The notes beneath the pieces are model-generated. The model made no database searches, had not been told where the DNA came from, and saw only the letters and a list, made by a program, of their open reading frames with translations. Shown here in pieces: positions 61,424 to 64,000 of a stretch of 64,000 nucleotides of DNA (position 1 is its first letter; each line of letters starts with the position of its first letter). The stretch is taken from contig CAVQOB010000001.1 in NCBI GenBank assembly GCA_963714325.1, forward strand, positions 62,001 through 126,000, in the 5' to 3' direction. Source of the stretch: CAVQOB01 sp963714325 (GTDB taxonomy: Bacteria; Pseudomonadota; Alphaproteobacteria; Rhizobiales; Hyphomicrobiaceae). The position numbers were made by a program, and so were the translations under genes.

Positions 61424-61784
61424 GTAAACGCATTCTGGTCATCGAAGATACGGAGGACAATCGCCAGATCATGCGCGATCTGCTGGAGGCCGCTGGATAC
61501 GACTTCTTCGAGGCCGTCGACGGCCTCGCCGGCGTTGCGGCCGTCGAAACCGTCAAACCCGACCTGATCCTGATGGATATCCAGTTGCCGGGCATCGATG
61601 GCTACGAGGCGACACGCCGGATCAAGGCCAACGCCGCGCATGCGCACATCCCGATCATCGCCGTGACCTCCTACGCCCTTCAGGGGATGAGGAGAAAGCG
61701 CGCGCGGCCGGATGCAACGGCTATGTGACCAAGCCCTTCAGCCCCCGCGATCTGCTGGCGCGTGTGCGTTCATTTCTCTCCTGA
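61420..61784 (+). pseudogene. Single-domain response regulator (DivK-like), one frame break
   Basis: This is a stand-alone receiver, phosphorylated at Asp53 (LILMDIQLPGIDG). The acidic pocket is IEDTEDN and the switch threonine lies in AVTSYAL. After ALQG near 61686 one base is missing. Restoring it gives DEEKARAAGCNGYVTKPFSP with the conserved lysine and an end at 61784, 121 residues in all, normal for DivK-type proteins. As written it stops at 61728 without the lysine. The ATG overlaps the kinase stop, so the two are translationally coupled and likely partners. Confidence 0.87.
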
Positions 61785-61792
61785 GTGCTGCG

Positions 61793-62914
61793 ATGCGCGA
61801 CCCCGCTCTCATTCTTATTGCTGACGACAACGAGGATAATCTGGCGATCCTCGAAGCACGCCTTGCGAGCCAGGGTTATGCGCTGGTCCTGGCGCGTGAC
61901 GGACAAGAAGCACTCGATCAGGCGCTTGCGCATAAGCCAGATGTGATCCTGCTCGATGTCATGATGCCGAAGCTGGACGGATTCGAGGTCTGCCGCCGCC
62001 TCAAGGCCGATGCCGCGCTGCCATTCATGCCGATCATTCTCGTCACGGCGAAGGCCAACACGTCCGATGTCATCGAGGGCTTCAACGCGGGCGCCGATGA
62101 CTATCTGACCAAGCCGGTTGACCAAGCAGCATTGATGGCACGGTTGCGCTCGATCCTGCGCATCAAGTCCCTGCAAGACAAGGTCACAGCGCAAGCCGCG
62201 GAACTCGCGACATGGAACGATACACTCTCGTCCCGCGTCGATGCCCAGGTGAATGAAATCGAGCGCATGCAGGCATTGCGGCGATTTCTGTCGCCGCAAG
62301 TCGCCGATCTCGTGCTCTCGGGCGGCAAGGAGAAACAACTCGAGCCGCATCGACGCAATGTCACCGTCGTTTTCTGCGATTTGCGCGGCTTTACGTCCTT
62401 TGCGGAGACGGCCGAACCTGAAGAGGTCATGGAAGTGCTGCGCGCCTACCATGCCGCGCTCGGACCGATCATCTACCGCTACGAAGGCACGTTGGAGCGG
62501 TTCGCCGGCGACGGGTTGCTCGTCTTCTTCAATGATCCTGTTCCGCAGGAGGATGCGACCGAACGTGCCGTGCGCATGTCCGTCGACGCGCGCGCGGCTG
62601 TGCAGGACCTGATGCAGACATGGTCCCGCCAAGGCCACGAGATCGGCTTCGGGATCGGCATTTCCCAAGGTTACGCTACACTCGGCCGCATCGGGTTCGA
62701 GGGCCGCTACGACTACGCGGCAATCGGAACCGTGACCAATCTTGGTGCGCGATTGTGCGGCGAAGCCAAATCGGGGCAGATCGTCATCAGCCAGAAAGTC
62801 GCGAACGCGGTTGAGGCGGTCGCAACCCTTGAAGACATCGGCCTCGTCACGCTCAAAGGTTTCCATGCGCCGGTGCGGATCCACAATGTAACCGGTGTGA
62901 AGCCCAGTCGTTGA
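61793..62914 (+). CDS. Receiver-class III adenylate/guanylate cyclase
   Basis: This response regulator of 373 residues has a nucleotide cyclase output. The N-terminal receiver is complete: ADDNED, phosphoacceptor Asp55 (LLDVMMPKLDG) and Lys in YLTKPVD. A coiled linker (LSSRVDAQVNEIERMQALRR) follows, then the cyclase domain with both metal aspartates (VFCDLRGFTSF and RFAGDGLLVFF) and the transition-state Asn/Arg (TNLGARLC). The usual adenine-selecting Lys before the second metal Asp (KxxGD) is Arg here (ERFAGD). The start at 61793 follows the response regulator by 8 nt; an earlier in-frame ATG lies inside that gene. The product may be cAMP or cGMP. Confidence 0.92.
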   Translation: MRDPALILIADDNEDNLAILEARLASQGYALVLARDGQEALDQALAHKPDVILLDVMMPKLDGFEVCRRLKADAALPFMPIILVTAKANTSDVIEGFNAGADDYLTKPVDQAALMARLRSILRIKSLQDKVTAQAAELATWNDTLSSRVDAQVNEIERMQALRRFLSPQVADLVLSGGKEKQLEPHRRNVTVVFCDLRGFTSFAETAEPEEVMEVLRAYHAALGPIIYRYEGTLERFAGDGLLVFFNDPVPQEDATERAVRMSVDARAAVQDLMQTWSRQGHEIGFGIGISQGYATLGRIGFEGRYDYAAIGTVTNLGARLCGEAKSGQIVISQKVANAVEAVATLEDIGLVTLKGFHAPVRIHNVTGVKPSR

Positions 62915-63176
62915 GCCCGTTTTGTCTGAAGCCGGGCACCCGACAAGGGGCTTCCTCGGTCGGTCTTAAACGGTGCAGCACCGGGGGGTCCATTTTTGAC
63001 GAGATTGCGGCCCTCGATGGCAAGGCGCGGACTGCCGATGCAACGGCCATCACGCCGGTCAAGGCGATGGCACGTGCAGGATCGGCGCTCAACCTTCTCA
63101 TTGCCAGCAATGCGTGTACCGCAGCAGGCGCCGCGCAACGTCTCTGCGCCCCGACTGCGTGACACCGCTCGCCAAC

Positions 63177-63450
63177 GAGAATCGATCGCGCTGGTCGTGC
63201 CGTCGGCGCGGGTGAAGCTGCCGAGCAGCGGGATGTCGTTGCCGGCGACCTGCAGGCCATTGGTCGGCGTCGTCGCGACCGAGAGTGCGGTGATGCCGCG
63301 CTCGGCAAGCGTTGTCAGCTCGCCCGCGTCGGTGATCCCGTCGCTGTCGGCGTCCTGCCAGACGCGCAGGCGCGCGAAGCCAGCGTCATTCAAGCGACAG
63401 GTGAGGTCCAGAGCAGGGCCTGAGCGGATCAAGGAACCAGCGCTCGGATT
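63177..63450 (-). pseudogene. Remnant of a calcium-binding (RTX/hemolysin-type) protein
   Basis: On the minus strand a short frame reads RLNDAGFARLRVWQDADSDG followed by ITDAGELTTLAERGITALSV and NDIPLLGSFTRADGTTSAI. The segment D-D-D-G-T-D-E (DADSDGITDAGE) is an EF-hand/dockerin-like calcium loop of the kind found near the C-terminus of large secreted repeat proteins. A stop lies just upstream and similarity ends downstream, so only a fragment is left. The rest of 62915-63650 holds nothing recognisable. Confidence 0.55.
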
Positions 63451-63656
63451 TCATGCAGCAGTGTCAAAGTCATGCTGCTGGCACGTCAAGGGGCGCATTC
63501 ACATGGCATCGGCTTATTAAACACTGCGCCCAGTCGCTCGAAGTGATCGTCAACGACGCCAATTCTGCATGACCCCGATCCGCCACCGGCAGCAAGCGTT
63601 TGACCGCGTGCTCAAGATCGCTGATCTTGTGCCGAACGCCATCAAGGAGCATCGCC

Positions 63657-64000
63657 ATGTGGATCAGCAGCACGCGTAACGTCGCGACTTGGCTCGTGTC
63701 CCTGGGGTTGCTGATTTTTGGCCATGGTCCCGTGCACGCGCAGGATTGGCCACAGCGTCCGATTACACTGATCGTGTCGCAGGCGGCCGGTGCCAGCCCC
63801 GACGTGATGGCGCGCCTCATTGCCGATCGATTGGCCTCGCACTTCCAGTCCGGCGTTGTCGTCGAGAACAAGCCCGGCGGCGGCAATGTGATCGGCGCAC
63901 AAGCCGCAGCGCGCGCTGCACCCGACGGCCATACCTTCTTCTTTGCGACATCGGCAGCCCTCGTCACGAACCCTGTGCTCATGAAGGTGTTGCCCTACGA
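63657..64000 (+). CDS. Bug/TctC family tripartite tricarboxylate transporter binding protein (partial)
   Basis: This is the start of a periplasmic Bug-type solute-binding protein; it runs off the window end after 114 codons. The start at 63657 has AAGGAG 7 nt upstream. A signal peptide ends HAQ, then DWPQRPITLIVSQAAGASPD opens the mature protein, followed by VVVENKPGGGNVIGAQAAAR and PDGHTFFFATSAA. These are the family's N-terminal landmarks. Ligands of the family include carboxylates and amides. TctA/TctB permease genes, if any, would lie beyond the window. Confidence 0.9.
   Translation, partial: MWISSTRNVATWLVSLGLLIFGHGPVHAQDWPQRPITLIVSQAAGASPDVMARLIADRLASHFQSGVVVENKPGGGNVIGAQAAARAAPDGHTFFFATSAALVTNPVLMKVLPY

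Overview
The window looks like a chromosomal segment of an alphaproteobacterium, most likely Hyphomicrobiales (Rhizobiales) of the Bradyrhizobium/Xanthobacteraceae kind. It is GC-rich. It carries several substrate-binding-protein-dependent transporters (polyamine-type ABC, TRAP, TAXI-TRAP, Bug/TctC), a tadA / rluB / rsmD block, an alphaproteobacterial-style GyrA and UvrA, and REP-like 'CTCCCC...GGGGAG' palindromes of the type common in that order. The genus is inferred from gene content and cannot be proved here.

Layout. 0-10 kb: a leftward four-gene polyamine/spermidine-type ABC transporter diverges from a rightward catabolic run: aldehyde dehydrogenase, class III aminotransferase of the glutamate-1-semialdehyde type, MmgE/PrpD protein, a small ORF and an unusual HemC-like protein. 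10-14.8 kb: a GntR/FCD regulator with a palindrome at its 5' end, an SDR dehydrogenase and a DctPQM TRAP transporter. The SDR and all three TRAP genes are broken by single-base indels, eleven in 2.8 kb. 14.8-27.2 kb: PRC-barrel protein, gyrA with an unusual quinolone-region sequence, a TAXI binding protein, PepSY protein, Tat-exported SMP-30 protein, fused TRAP permease and a peptide-type ABC binding protein. 27.2-31.5 kb: an IS110-family element inside REP-like repeats, a small exported protein, a FadL-type porin, and a long CT microsatellite. 31.5-37.8 kb: patatin-like protein, an HEQMH putative metalloprotease overlapping tadA tail-to-tail, rluB-rsmD-transporter in an ATGA-coupled operon, and a threonine dehydratase-like enzyme. 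37.8-39.4 kb holds no convincing gene: REP palindromes, ten copies of a 20-bp tandem repeat, a 90-bp tandem repeat and a ladder of hairpins. 39.4-52 kb: uvrA, a ModA-like binding protein, GST-like protein, SDR, YkgJ-type and DUF1489 proteins, EamA transporter, outer-membrane beta-barrel, dihydrolipoyl dehydrogenase, sterol desaturase-like protein, and tRNA-Ser(UGA) followed by an integrase remnant.

52.9-62.9 kb is the most striking part. It is a rightward signalling locus made of a membrane protein with a cyclic-nucleotide-binding domain, a giant histidine kinase with thirteen tandem GAF modules (about 2,590 residues once four indels are repaired), a single-domain response regulator that overlaps the kinase by ATGA, and a receiver-class III nucleotide cyclase. 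The order suggests a closed circuit: many GAF inputs, one kinase, receivers, a cyclic nucleotide, and a membrane cNMP reader. This is inference from gene content. The window ends in a Bug/TctC binding protein cut by the edge.

The clustering of frame disruptions (11.5-14.4 kb and 59.6-61.7 kb, plus one at 31.08 kb), with protein similarity intact on both sides of each break, suggests sequence-quality problems more than gene decay, but the sequence alone cannot decide.
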